This document shows, piece after piece, positions 25,756-35,314 of a DNA stretch of 46,828 nt. Each line of letters opens with the position of its first letter. The stretch's first letter is position 1. This DNA comes from Bacteroidaceae bacterium. Its GTDB lineage: Bacteria > Bacteroidota > Bacteroidia > Bacteroidales > Bacteroidaceae. Position numbers and translations under genes: made by a program. The notes under the pieces are model-generated. The model saw only the letters and a program-made list of their open reading frames with translations, did no database searches and was not told the DNA's origin. The stretch lies in the NCBI GenBank assembly GCA_017560945.1, contig JAFZDY010000013.1, forward strand, positions 1 through 46,828. The letters are read 5' to 3'.

Positions 25756-28305
25756 CTATTCTGTTAAAGTTTCTATTGATATAGTTGGTTGTTTGCATGT
25801 ACCGTTATTGTAAAACGTTACTTCTGCTTTTCCTTCATTGTCCAATTCCACGCACGGATTCCAGTAGAGTGTGCGGCGGTAATCCACCTCACCGGGAATG
25901 ATTTCGCGGTTGTATTGCGGATGGTAGTAATCTATGATTTCGGAATAGCCGTCAACGTGGGTGGTACGGAGACCTTTGATAGTTTTTGGTTTTTTATAAA
26001 TGAAATTACTTATATGTATCCATTGTTTGTTCTGTTCATTCTGAGACAAAGGTATAGCCCATCGTATATTTGTATGTGAAAAGGCCCTGTGATATACTTG
26101 AATGTAATCAACATTTCGTAATTCATAATCTTGAATATTCTTATTGCTTTTTTTGAGGTCTTGAAGTGAAATCAAATGTTGATAATCTTCATAATTTGAA
26201 CCAACTTTGATAGACCACAAAATCTCATCAGAAAATGGCAGATATTTTTCTTCAATATAATTCTCTATAGTTGTCGTCAAGAATATGTTGTCGCCAAGAT
26301 CCAAAGCCTTTTCTCGTTCTTCCTTGATGTTATGTAATGTGAATGGTTCAAATTGACGCCGGTTACGTCCAACTTGTACATCACCCAACAGATTGTCTCC
26401 AGTAAATGAGAAGGCACCCGATTCTCCTTGTGGCGGTTGAGGAGTGAAAAGGATTTCTTTTTCCTGAAACAGATATTCCTTTGGTAGGGGTGAAAAATGT
26501 CTATGCAATAATATTCGTCCATCGATTAGTTCGTTATTCTTGTTTGTAAGGTTTATGCTCAAGCTATGTCTGCCAATAAACGGTTCCATAATGAATGTGA
26601 AACAGCCTTCTTCATCGGTCTTCATTTCTCCTTTTTGTATGATGTTCTTATCTTTGAAGACCGTTGCTCCAACTTTGATGTTGTTAAGGCCTTTTTCTCT
26701 CTTCCCTGGACTTTTGATTTGTCCTTGTATGACTAATCCCTCTTCAACAAAATGTGTCTTCTCGAACTTTTCCACACCTGCCAACTGCTTCCATGCATAG
26801 CGTCTCCATCCCTGTGTCATCATCAGCAGGTCAAGAGCCGTACGGTGCACGGAGTCATCCGCTTCAAAGTAGTAGTCAGGGTGATGAATATATCCTTTCA
26901 GGTCGCTACTTAACAATAGGTAAGATTGTAGGTTGTCACTATAGGTTGTTCCTATATCAGTATTTGCATCGCGTACTGAGAGAGACACCCATTCTCTGCC
27001 CTTGTGGGATTGCAACGTCAAGTTTATCTTTTCAAACGGTTGGTACTCCGTTTTATCCAATAGGTATTCTACAACCTCTTTTCCGACTATAGTCGTATCG
27101 TGCACAAAGAAGAGCCGTTCAGCATATACCTGTCCGTTGGCGTCGAATAGGGTTACTTGGTTAACACCCGGTGAAAGAGTGTTTTTTGCGATGGCAGGCA
27201 AACGTGTCGGACGATTGGATAAACTATAAGCATTGAATTGAAGAAGTTTTCCTCGGCAGGTGATGCTCATTCCTATAGCCTTGTGTAGTAATGAATCCGT
27301 AGCGGCAATGGCCATTTGTATACTATCCTTCCTCAAAGCATCCACGGTCAACATGACTCCTTGTGGCTGTGTTTCGGGTAAATTGAATGTACGGCTGTAT
27401 TGATCCGTTTCCACGCGTAACTTATACTTTACCCCACCTTGTGGAAGAAGTGAGAAATTCCCCATGCCGTCGTGAATGGTCTCCGATGCTGTAATAGGGT
27501 CACCATCTGCCAACAATTGACAATGAGCGTGGAGGTTTCTTCCTTCTTTATCAGTCACTTTATAAGCCACACGGCAAGGTAATCCACGCACTATGTTTCC
27601 CCCCTCGGGATAAAAATCGACATTCAAACGCTCCTCTTTAGTAGTTTTTGGTCGGATACGATTCTCTATCAGGTCGCGTTGCTTCTTCTCGCGATTCTCC
27701 ATGGTCAGTTGTGAATAATCCCCTTCCCGTTTGGGAGTGTCGAATACTGGAAAAACTCGTGAGAAACATACGTCACTCCCCCAGTTGAGCATAGCCCGGG
27801 TATAGGCACGTACTTCGTAGAATCCGCTTGGAAGCGGAATGTAATAATTGCCGCTACGACGATTGGTCGGATAGAATACAGACTGTTGTACGTCATTCAC
27901 AAATCTCTTTTCAAGTTCAGTATTCAACGCTATCTGTCCGTGGCAATGCCCATTTTTAATCTGCAAGCGTTGGGTATTCACCAACTCACCCGCTTCATCA
28001 AGAAGTTCCACATACAAGACCTTACTAAGTTCTACAGGTCGAAGTGTCTCTGCTGAAGTGATGTAAGCTGCAAACCATATGGTATCGCCTTGAAAATATG
28101 CAGTATTGTCGCAATGCAACCACACCTTTTCTTGCGGATACAGACGATTGAAGGTGGCGATGTTAAGTGCAAAGTCCCTTAAGCGGAACAGATGTGTACT
28201 GTCCACTTGAGGCAATAATGAAAGTGGGAACAGACATAATAGTAATAATGTCTGTAACCTACCTTTCAATAGTAGCCGTATGGTATGATTGTGTTTTATC
28301 ATCAA
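25756..28305 (-). CDS. Large MG2-domain envelope protein
   Basis: An 849-residue exported protein. After a signal segment (LLLLCLFPLSLLPQ), residues about 55-185 resemble the macroglobulin MG2 domain (QEKVWLHCDNTAYFQGDTIW to LPSGFYEVRAYTRAML). A second beta domain follows (VDFYPEGGNIVRGLPCRVAY, about 230-320), then one near 430-550 and a CarboxypepD_reg-like domain (VIQGQIKSPGKR onward). The C-terminus, LYWNPCVELDNEGKAEVTFY, is a family hallmark. Relatives often carry a TonB plug domain; I do not see one. It is a probable periplasmic or surface protein, read between the barrel and permease genes. Confidence 0.78.
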   Translation of the reverse strand: MMIKHNHTIRLLLKGRLQTLLLLCLFPLSLLPQVDSTHLFRLRDFALNIATFNRLYPQEKVWLHCDNTAYFQGDTIWFAAYITSAETLRPVELSKVLYVELLDEAGELVNTQRLQIKNGHCHGQIALNTELEKRFVNDVQQSVFYPTNRRSGNYYIPLPSGFYEVRAYTRAMLNWGSDVCFSRVFPVFDTPKREGDYSQLTMENREKKQRDLIENRIRPKTTKEERLNVDFYPEGGNIVRGLPCRVAYKVTDKEGRNLHAHCQLLADGDPITASETIHDGMGNFSLLPQGGVKYKLRVETDQYSRTFNLPETQPQGVMLTVDALRKDSIQMAIAATDSLLHKAIGMSITCRGKLLQFNAYSLSNRPTRLPAIAKNTLSPGVNQVTLFDANGQVYAERLFFVHDTTIVGKEVVEYLLDKTEYQPFEKINLTLQSHKGREWVSLSVRDANTDIGTTYSDNLQSYLLLSSDLKGYIHHPDYYFEADDSVHRTALDLLMMTQGWRRYAWKQLAGVEKFEKTHFVEEGLVIQGQIKSPGKREKGLNNIKVGATVFKDKNIIQKGEMKTDEEGCFTFIMEPFIGRHSLSINLTNKNNELIDGRILLHRHFSPLPKEYLFQEKEILFTPQPPQGESGAFSFTGDNLLGDVQVGRNRRQFEPFTLHNIKEEREKALDLGDNIFLTTTIENYIEEKYLPFSDEILWSIKVGSNYEDYQHLISLQDLKKSNKNIQDYELRNVDYIQVYHRAFSHTNIRWAIPLSQNEQNKQWIHISNFIYKKPKTIKGLRTTHVDGYSEIIDYYHPQYNREIIPGEVDYRRTLYWNPCVELDNEGKAEVTFYNNGTCKQPTISIETLTE

Positions 28306-28343
28306 GTACCTTTATTGGTATGGGGCTTCACATAGAGGTATGC

Positions 28344-29501
28344 TTAAAACATCTTACCAATGGTCATCATGTAGGAGTGCATTCCTGTGGGAGACTTCTT
28401 GTCGGTGAAGAACTGGAATTCGTATCCAAGACCCAATACCAATCCTTCGCGTTGTGCTAACTGAACCTTGATGCCAGGTCCTACAAGCCAATGATTGTGT
28501 TGGTCAAGTGGTCGTTCCAACTTAGTAAGTTTTCTGTGCTGATGCAAGTGCATGAAAGAGGTTGAGATATAAGGGATAACACTCCATACATCGCTTCTTC
28601 TTTGGATGGGTAAGCAGAAGCCTGTGCTCACGCCCATACCCCAAGAGTCAATCTGTCCCATCACATTCTTGAAAGGCCAAAAGTCTTCTCCCCATGGGAT
28701 GTATTGCAATTGTCCACAAGTGTTGAAGTCAATGGCACCATAGATGTACTTGTAAGTGAAGTCGAAATGGAACTTATGGTAATCGGCAAAGTCGCCCCAC
28801 GTATCTCCCGCGTGCCAATTGTAGGAGTATCCCATGGAAACGGAAGACAAGGCATCGCGCCATGATACTACGCGTGCACGCTGATTCACAGTGTAACTAT
28901 AGGTAGTCTTAGTGACCTTGGGCTTTTCATTGAAGTTAGTTTCCTTAGGATATTCAACTTTCATAGCACTCCATGGAGAAATGTATTCTCCCTCGTATGT
29001 GCCTTGGATGGCTACAGGGTTTTCTCGAGGAAAGACATCACACACGTCCAATATCTTGTAATCCTCGGGATAGCCCGATACTCTGAAACGATATGCTACA
29101 CCATTGTTATAGGCTCTGACCTCCAGTATGATTCCATTGTCCATTGCTAACACGAGGTTGTTGTACCTGCCAGTGAGGTTTACGAGGAAGGAATCTACTG
29201 CATCGGGATGATCCAACAGATTACTTTCTCTATTGACGTACTTGACATTTCCTTTACCCAAAGAATATCTGCGACCTTTCGATTTTACGGTAATACCTAT
29301 TTCCTTGTTAGTCAATACTTCGTAACCACTTGCGACCCTCATCTTCATGATTTTAGGAACGAGGTAACTGGTAAGTCCCTTTCGCGAACGGTTGGTTTCA
29401 AAGTTAACCCTGATTTCCTGGTTGGGTGACTCCAACGAGAATTGTGCCATACATACACTGGTAACTAATACCAAAAGCAATGTTGAGATGATTCTTTTCA
29501 T
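28344..29501 (-). CDS. GH97 N-domain-like protein fused to a predicted beta-barrel
   Basis: A 385-residue secreted protein: signal peptide (MKRIISTLLLVLVTSVCMAQ), then about 190 residues resembling the N-terminal beta-sandwich of GH97 glycosidases (FSLESPNQEIRVNFETN, NLVLAMDNGIILEVRAYNNG, VAYRFRVSG). There is no (beta/alpha)8 catalytic domain. The C-terminal half has alternating aromatic beta-strands (VSMGYSYNWHAGDTWGDFAD and GLVLGLGYEFQFF) and ends in Phe, as outer-membrane barrels do. The start at 29501 fits the signal peptide; a longer frame start at 29585 lies upstream of the predicted transcription start. First gene of the operon. Confidence 0.75.
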   Translation of the reverse strand: MKRIISTLLLVLVTSVCMAQFSLESPNQEIRVNFETNRSRKGLTSYLVPKIMKMRVASGYEVLTNKEIGITVKSKGRRYSLGKGNVKYVNRESNLLDHPDAVDSFLVNLTGRYNNLVLAMDNGIILEVRAYNNGVAYRFRVSGYPEDYKILDVCDVFPRENPVAIQGTYEGEYISPWSAMKVEYPKETNFNEKPKVTKTTYSYTVNQRARVVSWRDALSSVSMGYSYNWHAGDTWGDFADYHKFHFDFTYKYIYGAIDFNTCGQLQYIPWGEDFWPFKNVMGQIDSWGMGVSTGFCLPIQRRSDVWSVIPYISTSFMHLHQHRKLTKLERPLDQHNHWLVGPGIKVQLAQREGLVLGLGYEFQFFTDKKSPTGMHSYMMTIGKMF

Positions 29502-29582
29502 GATATAGTCGTATTGTTCGTGTTGGTATAAATAGGTATTATTGTTTGTATTCCGTTGTGCTTTGTGTCTCAAAGTCAAGGA

Positions 29583-29610
29583 CAAAAGTACAATTTACCA
29601 TTTTATCAAA
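29583..29610 (-). promoter_or_regulatory. Promoter of the five-gene envelope operon
   Basis: TACTTTTG (29583-29590) on the minus strand with TTTG (29607-29610) 16 nt upstream. It predicts a start near 29576 and a leader of about 75 nt. Confidence 0.6.
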
Positions 29611-29708
29611 CAACTTATTTAATAGTAGATGTAATATTTTTAAGATATATTTGCATTTACTATTTATCTGTAATATGTTTTATGTCAAGGTTTGCTTCCT
29701 GACTGATG

Positions 29709-30212
29709 TTAGATGGTAGTGTGTGGTTGGTAGATATTCTTTTCTACCAACTTGCAAACCTCTTCTAAATAGATACGGTCAATGTCATCAAAAGTAGAAA
29801 GTTGTGTGCTATCAATGTCGAGTACGGCGCACACGTAGCCGTCCCTGAAGAGAGGGACAACTATTTCAGAACGAGACAAATTACTACAAGCAATGTGTCC
29901 AGGAAATTGTTCAACGTCGGGTACTACTTGTGTACAACCCTTGGCCCAAGTTGTGCCACATACTCCCCTGCCCTTCTTTATTCGATAGCAAGCGGTGCTT
30001 CCCTGGAAAGGTCCGAGTATGAGTTCCTCACCACGTACAAGGTAAAATCCTATCCAAAACCAATCGAAGCACTCCTTGAGGGCTGCACTCACATTGGCCA
30101 ACACACTTACTTCCTCGTGTTCGTCCTCAATCAATAATGATAATTGGGGGATGAACTCACGATAACGCGTTGCCTTGTCGGCATTGGGAGTGAAATTGAA
30201 AGTAACTTCCAT
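29709..30212 (-). CDS. msrC: Free methionine-(R)-sulfoxide reductase (GAF domain)
   Basis: A 167-residue single-GAF-domain enzyme that reduces free methionine-(R)-sulfoxide. The family's three cysteines are at 75 (STACYRIKKGRG), 85 (GVCGT) and 109 (GHIACSN). WFWIGFYLV, LGPFQGSTAC and VLDIDS are characteristic. Length is standard. It lies 47 bp after radA and is the last gene of the long parA operon, so an oxidative-repair enzyme follows DNA repair and stringent-response genes. Confidence 0.93.
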   Translation of the reverse strand: MEVTFNFTPNADKATRYREFIPQLSLLIEDEHEEVSVLANVSAALKECFDWFWIGFYLVRGEELILGPFQGSTACYRIKKGRGVCGTTWAKGCTQVVPDVEQFPGHIACSNLSRSEIVVPLFRDGYVCAVLDIDSTQLSTFDDIDRIYLEEVCKLVEKNIYQPHTTI

Positions 30213-30259
30213 TATACAAGTCTTATATATAGGATTTTATACGATACGTCCCACGTTGG

Positions 30260-31642
30260 TTATCCGAAGATGATACGGAAAGCCTCTTCAACCTTGCGCA
30301 CGGGAGTTATCTGTATCTTGTATTTTGACTTGTCGATACCTTGGAGATTGTATCGGGGAATGATGATAGAGGAGAATCCTAACTTCTCTGCCTCGGCTAT
30401 GCGTTGCTCAATACGACTAACTGGACGTATTTCGCCTGACAAACCTACCTCACCTGTCATACATACTCCGTGTTCAACTGGTGCATCCATATTACTACTG
30501 AGTATGGCGGTTATTACGGCTAAGTCGATAGCGGGGTCGTTCACACGCAATCCTCCTGCAATATTCAGGAATACATCCTTTTGTGCCAACTTGAAACCTA
30601 CACGCTTTTCCAACACGGCCAATAGCATATTCATGCGTCGTGTGTCAAATCCCGTGGCAGAACGTTGTGGGGTACCATATGCGGCGGTGCTAACAAGTGC
30701 TTGTGTCTCGATGAGGAAAGGACGTACGCCTTCGATGGTACAGGCTACGGATACTCCACTCATACCCTCGTGTTCGCTACTGAGTAACAATTCACTGGGA
30801 TTGCTCACTTGGCGAAGACCATCCTGACGCATTTCGTAGATACCCAACTCGGCGGTACTTCCAAATCGATTCTTGATGCTACGAAGAATGCGGTACATAT
30901 AATGTTGGTCACCCTCGAATTGTAGTACTGTATCTACTATGTGCTCCAACACTTTAGGACCTGCTAATGTTCCCTCTTTATTAATGTGTCCGATAAGTAT
31001 TACAGGGGTACCTGTCTCCTTTGCAAACTTCAGAATGGCTGCTGCACACTCACGTACTTGAGTGATGCTACCAGGGGAAGATTCAACCACTTCTGTGGCT
31101 ATTGTCTGTATGGAGTCAATAATGACCAGTTCGGGCTTTACATTCTTGATGTGTGTGAATATTTGCTCGAGAGATGTTTCACATACAATAAGGCAATCAT
31201 CAGAGGAAATATGGTCAATGCGCTCGGCTCTGAGTTTCAATTGGCGGGGGCTCTCTTCACCGCTAACATATAGGATGCGTTTATCAGTCAAGCGAAGTAC
31301 TGTTTGTAGAATGAGGGTTGACTTTCCTATACCAGGTTCACCTCCTAACAAAACCAATGACCCTGGCACAAGTCCTCCACCAAGAACTCGATTGAGTTCC
31401 GCATCATTCATATCTATGCGTACCTCGTTTCCTGTTTCTATCTCACTGAATGGTTTGGGAGTAGGTTTACCTGTAATGAATGCACCTGTAGTGGCGGCGC
31501 GTGCTTGTTGCATGGGAGACTCTCTCCTAACAACTTGCTCTATATACGAGTTCCAAGCACCGCATGAGGGACACTTTCCTACCCACTTGGGAGAGTCGTT
31601 TCCACATTGCGAACATACGTATACGGTTTTCTCCTTGGCCAT
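30260..31642 (-). CDS. radA: DNA repair protein RadA
   Basis: A RecA-related helicase that drives branch migration in recombination. The 460 residues comprise an N-terminal zinc ribbon (C10, C13, C24, C27 in VCSQCGNDSPKWVGKCPSCG), a RecA-like ATPase core with Walker A GEPGIGKST near 100-108, the RadA-specific KNRFG motif (about 265), and a C-terminal Lon-protease-like domain without protease activity. Length and motifs are canonical. It lies 45 bp after rel, with no promoter between. Confidence 0.96.
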   Translation of the reverse strand: MAKEKTVYVCSQCGNDSPKWVGKCPSCGAWNSYIEQVVRRESPMQQARAATTGAFITGKPTPKPFSEIETGNEVRIDMNDAELNRVLGGGLVPGSLVLLGGEPGIGKSTLILQTVLRLTDKRILYVSGEESPRQLKLRAERIDHISSDDCLIVCETSLEQIFTHIKNVKPELVIIDSIQTIATEVVESSPGSITQVRECAAAILKFAKETGTPVILIGHINKEGTLAGPKVLEHIVDTVLQFEGDQHYMYRILRSIKNRFGSTAELGIYEMRQDGLRQVSNPSELLLSSEHEGMSGVSVACTIEGVRPFLIETQALVSTAAYGTPQRSATGFDTRRMNMLLAVLEKRVGFKLAQKDVFLNIAGGLRVNDPAIDLAVITAILSSNMDAPVEHGVCMTGEVGLSGEIRPVSRIEQRIAEAEKLGFSSIIIPRYNLQGIDKSKYKIQITPVRKVEEAFRIIFG

Positions 31643-31687
31643 ATATAATAGAAATATCGGTGTTTGTGATTTAAAATGTCGACTTGT

Positions 31688-33952
31688 TTACTTCTCGGTA
31701 CGGATGACGCTCTTGATTTGCTCGATTTTCTTCAAATTCTTACAAATGGTAGTAACATCTTCTACATCGTGAACGTACAATTGGATATTTCCTTCGAATA
31801 TACCATCGTTGGTTTCAAATGAAAGACGATGGATATTTACATTCATTTGTCGTGAGATTACCTCGGTGATAGAGTTCAACACTCCCACTCCATCAATACC
31901 TTCAAGATGGATGTTTACAGGGAAGTATAGTTTCTTGCGAGTATTCCACTTGGCCGCCAAAATGCGGTTTCCATAACTACTCTTGAGACGAGATGCTACA
32001 GGACATTGACGTTTGTGGATGATGATTTGATTGTTATTGTCGATGAATCCTAATACATCGTCTCCAGGGATGGGCTTACAACAATCAGCGATTATGTAAC
32101 TGTCCTGGATGGAGTCTTCGGTAAGTTCCAAAGGCTTTTTACGGTCAATGTCTTTGGTTTCAACCTTTTTCTTATTACCAACTTCCTTTTCATCCTTCTT
32201 GGTCTTTCCTGTTGTGAAAGAGAAGGTAAGGTAACGTTTCCAAGCATTGGTGTTTTGTGACTTCTCACGCAATATATCCAAGTCGGGTTCACCCAAGGTG
32301 ATTTTCTTGTTTCCTACGGCTATGTATAACTCCTCGCGAGTTTGTAGTTCGTGGAATTTGCAGAGTTTTTCCACATTGATGGTAGATGCATCAATGTCGG
32401 CTCCTTTCAAGAATTCAGTAACGGTTTCTTCTCCAACCTTTTGTGCCAAACGTTGTTCTTTGCGCAGGATGGCCATGATTTTTGATTTTGCCTTGGCCGT
32501 GGTGGCGAAGTTGAGCCATTCGGATGTTACGTGTTGACTCTTGGAAGTGATGATTTCCACCTGGTCTCCACTCTGTAACTTATGGCTCAGAGGTACCAGT
32601 TTATGGTTAACCTTTGCACCAATACAATGGCTACCCAAGAATGTATGGATGGTGAAGGCAAAGTCGAGTGCCGTACTATTTTGAGGCATAGTCTTGATTT
32701 CTCCCTTGGGAGTAAAGACAAATATCTCCGAAGCAAACAGATTGAGTTTGATGGTATCGAGGAAATCCATTGCATCGGGTTGGGGATCGTCCAAAATCTC
32801 CTTGATGGTATAGAGCCACTTGTCGAGTTCACCTTCGTCTTCACTTCCTCCACCCTCTTTGTATTTCCAATGTGCGGCAAAGCCTTGTTCTGCCACGTCG
32901 TTCATGCGTTCGCTTCGGATTTGTACCTCTATCCACTCTCCATGATTACTCATCAGTGTGGTGTGCAATGCCTGATAACCATTAGCCTTTGGGTGGCTTA
33001 TCCAATCGCGAAGACGATCGGGGTGTGACTTATAAATTTTACACATCGATACGTAGATGTCGAAACACTCGTTCAACTCTTCTGCAGGGATGATGGGAGT
33101 GAATATGATACGTACGGCTAATATGTCATAGATTTCTTCAAAAGCCACATGCTTTGTCTGCATCTTGTTCCATATAGAATAAGGAGTTTTGATGCGATCC
33201 TCGATGCGATAAGTGAAGCCCATTTCATCCAACCTCTTTTTTATAGGCGTTATGAAGTCTTCGAATACATTCTTGCGTTCGATTTGCGATGATTGTAACT
33301 TGTCGGAAATCTCCTTGTACGTTTCAGGATGTTCATACTTGAAACTAAGGTCTTCCAATTCGGTCTTGATGCGGTTCAATCCCAATCTGTTGGCCAATGG
33401 GGCATAGATATAGAGTGTTTCACCAGCAATCTTGTATTGTTTATTAGGCAACATCGAACCGAGTGTGCGCATGTTGTGCAATCGGTCAGCTATCTTGATG
33501 AGGATGACACGTATGTCCTCGCTCATGGTGAGCAATAGTTTCTTGAAGTTTTCGGCTTGGCTCGATGCTCGGTCACCAAAGATACCACCAGATATCTTGG
33601 TCAATCCGTCAACGATTTGTGCAATCTTGGGGCCAAAGATGTTGGAGATGTCCTCTACCGTGTAGTCAGTATCTTCTACCACATCGTGCAACAGAGCTGA
33701 GCAGATTGATGTTGAACCCAAACCTATCTCCTGACACACGATTTGTGCTACGGCCAATGGGTGCATGATGTATGGTTCACCTGAGCGGCGACGCACACCC
33801 TTGTGTGCTTGCTTGGCAAAGTTGAAGGCTTTGGTGATGATTTCTGTCTTTTTTCTATGTTTGGAAGCCAAGTATGTATCGATTAACTTTTGAAAAGCTT
33901 CGTTTATAATCATCTCGTCCTCCAACTCTCTGAGTTTTTGTTGCTCGTCCAT
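31688..33952 (-). CDS. rel: RelA/SpoT bifunctional (p)ppGpp synthetase/hydrolase
   Basis: It makes and degrades the alarmone (p)ppGpp. The 754 residues contain an HD hydrolase domain with the intact SALLHDVVEDTDYT motif near 85-100, and the synthetase domain (RIEDRIKTPYSIWNKM, EVQIRSERMNDVAEQGFAAH). They continue with a TGS domain (EIFVFTPKGEIKTMPQNSTA), a helical/zinc-finger-like region (DCCKPIPGDDVLGF) and a C-terminal ACT domain. Both active sites look complete, so it is probably bifunctional. It lies inside the parA operon between the lytic transglycosylase and radA. Confidence 0.95.
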   Translation of the reverse strand: MDEQQKLRELEDEMIINEAFQKLIDTYLASKHRKKTEIITKAFNFAKQAHKGVRRRSGEPYIMHPLAVAQIVCQEIGLGSTSICSALLHDVVEDTDYTVEDISNIFGPKIAQIVDGLTKISGGIFGDRASSQAENFKKLLLTMSEDIRVILIKIADRLHNMRTLGSMLPNKQYKIAGETLYIYAPLANRLGLNRIKTELEDLSFKYEHPETYKEISDKLQSSQIERKNVFEDFITPIKKRLDEMGFTYRIEDRIKTPYSIWNKMQTKHVAFEEIYDILAVRIIFTPIIPAEELNECFDIYVSMCKIYKSHPDRLRDWISHPKANGYQALHTTLMSNHGEWIEVQIRSERMNDVAEQGFAAHWKYKEGGGSEDEGELDKWLYTIKEILDDPQPDAMDFLDTIKLNLFASEIFVFTPKGEIKTMPQNSTALDFAFTIHTFLGSHCIGAKVNHKLVPLSHKLQSGDQVEIITSKSQHVTSEWLNFATTAKAKSKIMAILRKEQRLAQKVGEETVTEFLKGADIDASTINVEKLCKFHELQTREELYIAVGNKKITLGEPDLDILREKSQNTNAWKRYLTFSFTTGKTKKDEKEVGNKKKVETKDIDRKKPLELTEDSIQDSYIIADCCKPIPGDDVLGFIDNNNQIIIHKRQCPVASRLKSSYGNRILAAKWNTRKKLYFPVNIHLEGIDGVGVLNSITEVISRQMNVNIHRLSFETNDGIFEGNIQLYVHDVEDVTTICKNLKKIEQIKSVIRTEK

Positions 33953-34012
33953 AATGTGTAATTATGATGTGGTATAAGATTCAATGTCTTTTCTCTTTGA
34001 AATGTTCACTTA

Positions 34013-35269
34013 TCATTGCGGGATGCGTAGTTGCTTTCCTGCTCTGATGTTGTTGTTGGTCATTCCATTTTCATCGCGTATGGCTTTCACCGTAGTTCCG
34101 TATTTTCGTGCAATACTTCCAAGGTTTTCACCGCTACGTATGGTGTGGTAAATGAAGTTTCCGTTTGCCCCCTTCTTGAGTTGTAAATCCACGTATTTGC
34201 GCTTGCTCAACAACTCGGAAGCTCTGTGGTTATAGATGGAGTCTTCACTTTCAATGAACATGGCAACTACATCGAACGGAAGACGTAGGATGCAATTCAT
34301 GCTTTCGCCTGGCACTACGTCTCTCTTGTATTGTGGATTCAATGCACGAATGGCCTCCATATCCACATTGCAAAGGTCTACTATTTGTTGAAAATGAAGA
34401 TTTTGGCTGATGTGTATAGTGTCTGTGTCATATGGCAATTCGCTATTCATCGGCTCAATATTGTGCATGCAATAGTAATTCATAATGTAGTTGGCTGCAA
34501 TGAAGGCAGGCACATATCCACGTGTCTCTCGTGGGAGGAATGAGTATATGTCCCAATAGTCTTCACTTCCACCAGCTCGGCGAATGGCCTTGTTCACATT
34601 GCCAGGGCCACAATTGTAAGCTGCAATCACCAATATCCAATTGTCATAGATATCGTACAACTCTTTCAAGTATTTTGCGGCGGCAAAACTTGACTTGATG
34701 GGATCCATGCGTTCGTCAACTAAACTATTGTATTTCAAGTTGTACAACTTTCCTGTTTTCACCATGAATTGCCAAAGACCAGCCGCTCCTGCCTTAGATA
34801 CAGCCTTGGGATTGAGTGACGATTCGATAATGGGGAGGTATTTCAACTCGTTGGGAAGGTCGTACACGGCCAACGCTTCTTCAAAAATGGGTGTATAGAA
34901 GTTCATTGCGCCCAACAGGTAGGATACTTTCGAGGGCATAGACACAATGTATTGGTCGATGTACTTCTTTACCACTTCGTTGTATGGCATCTCCATGATA
35001 GAGGGGATGCGAGCCAATCGTTCAGCGTACACAGAGTCGTTTCCTAAAGTGGCACTATCCATTTTCAATCCATCGTCGATGGGAGAAAGGAAGTTTTTAG
35101 CGTGCCATTGTATCAGCAAACTATCGATGTGGAATAACATAAACTCGGGCATCTCATCTATGTCGAAATCTTCAATCTCGTTATCGGGTGTCGACTTGGT
35201 GTTAGCCACGAGGTTTGTGTAATTGGCAAATATTAAAACTGATATAATAAAAGTTAATATTCTCTTCAT
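34013..35269 (-). CDS. LysM lytic transglycosylase (MltD-like)
   Basis: It cleaves the MurNAc-GlcNAc bond of peptidoglycan with 1,6-anhydro product. The 418 residues start with a signal peptide (MKRILTFIISVLIFANYTNLVA). The SLT domain (about 125-260) has the catalytic Glu in IIESSLNPKAVSKAGAAGLW, then QFMVKTGKLYNL and AAYNCGPGNVNKAIRRAGG. A C-terminal LysM module (YHTIRSGENLGSIARKYG to end) binds glycan. It lies 60 bp upstream of rel in the parAB-DUF5683-MltD-rel order common in Bacteroidales. Confidence 0.93.
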   Translation of the reverse strand: MKRILTFIISVLIFANYTNLVANTKSTPDNEIEDFDIDEMPEFMLFHIDSLLIQWHAKNFLSPIDDGLKMDSATLGNDSVYAERLARIPSIMEMPYNEVVKKYIDQYIVSMPSKVSYLLGAMNFYTPIFEEALAVYDLPNELKYLPIIESSLNPKAVSKAGAAGLWQFMVKTGKLYNLKYNSLVDERMDPIKSSFAAAKYLKELYDIYDNWILVIAAYNCGPGNVNKAIRRAGGSEDYWDIYSFLPRETRGYVPAFIAANYIMNYYCMHNIEPMNSELPYDTDTIHISQNLHFQQIVDLCNVDMEAIRALNPQYKRDVVPGESMNCILRLPFDVVAMFIESEDSIYNHRASELLSKRKYVDLQLKKGANGNFIYHTIRSGENLGSIARKYGTTVKAIRDENGMTNNNIRAGKQLRIPQ

Positions 35270-35314
35270 TCTTAATTATTTATTCTTTCTATATATGTAT
35301 ATGTTAGTGGTTGC

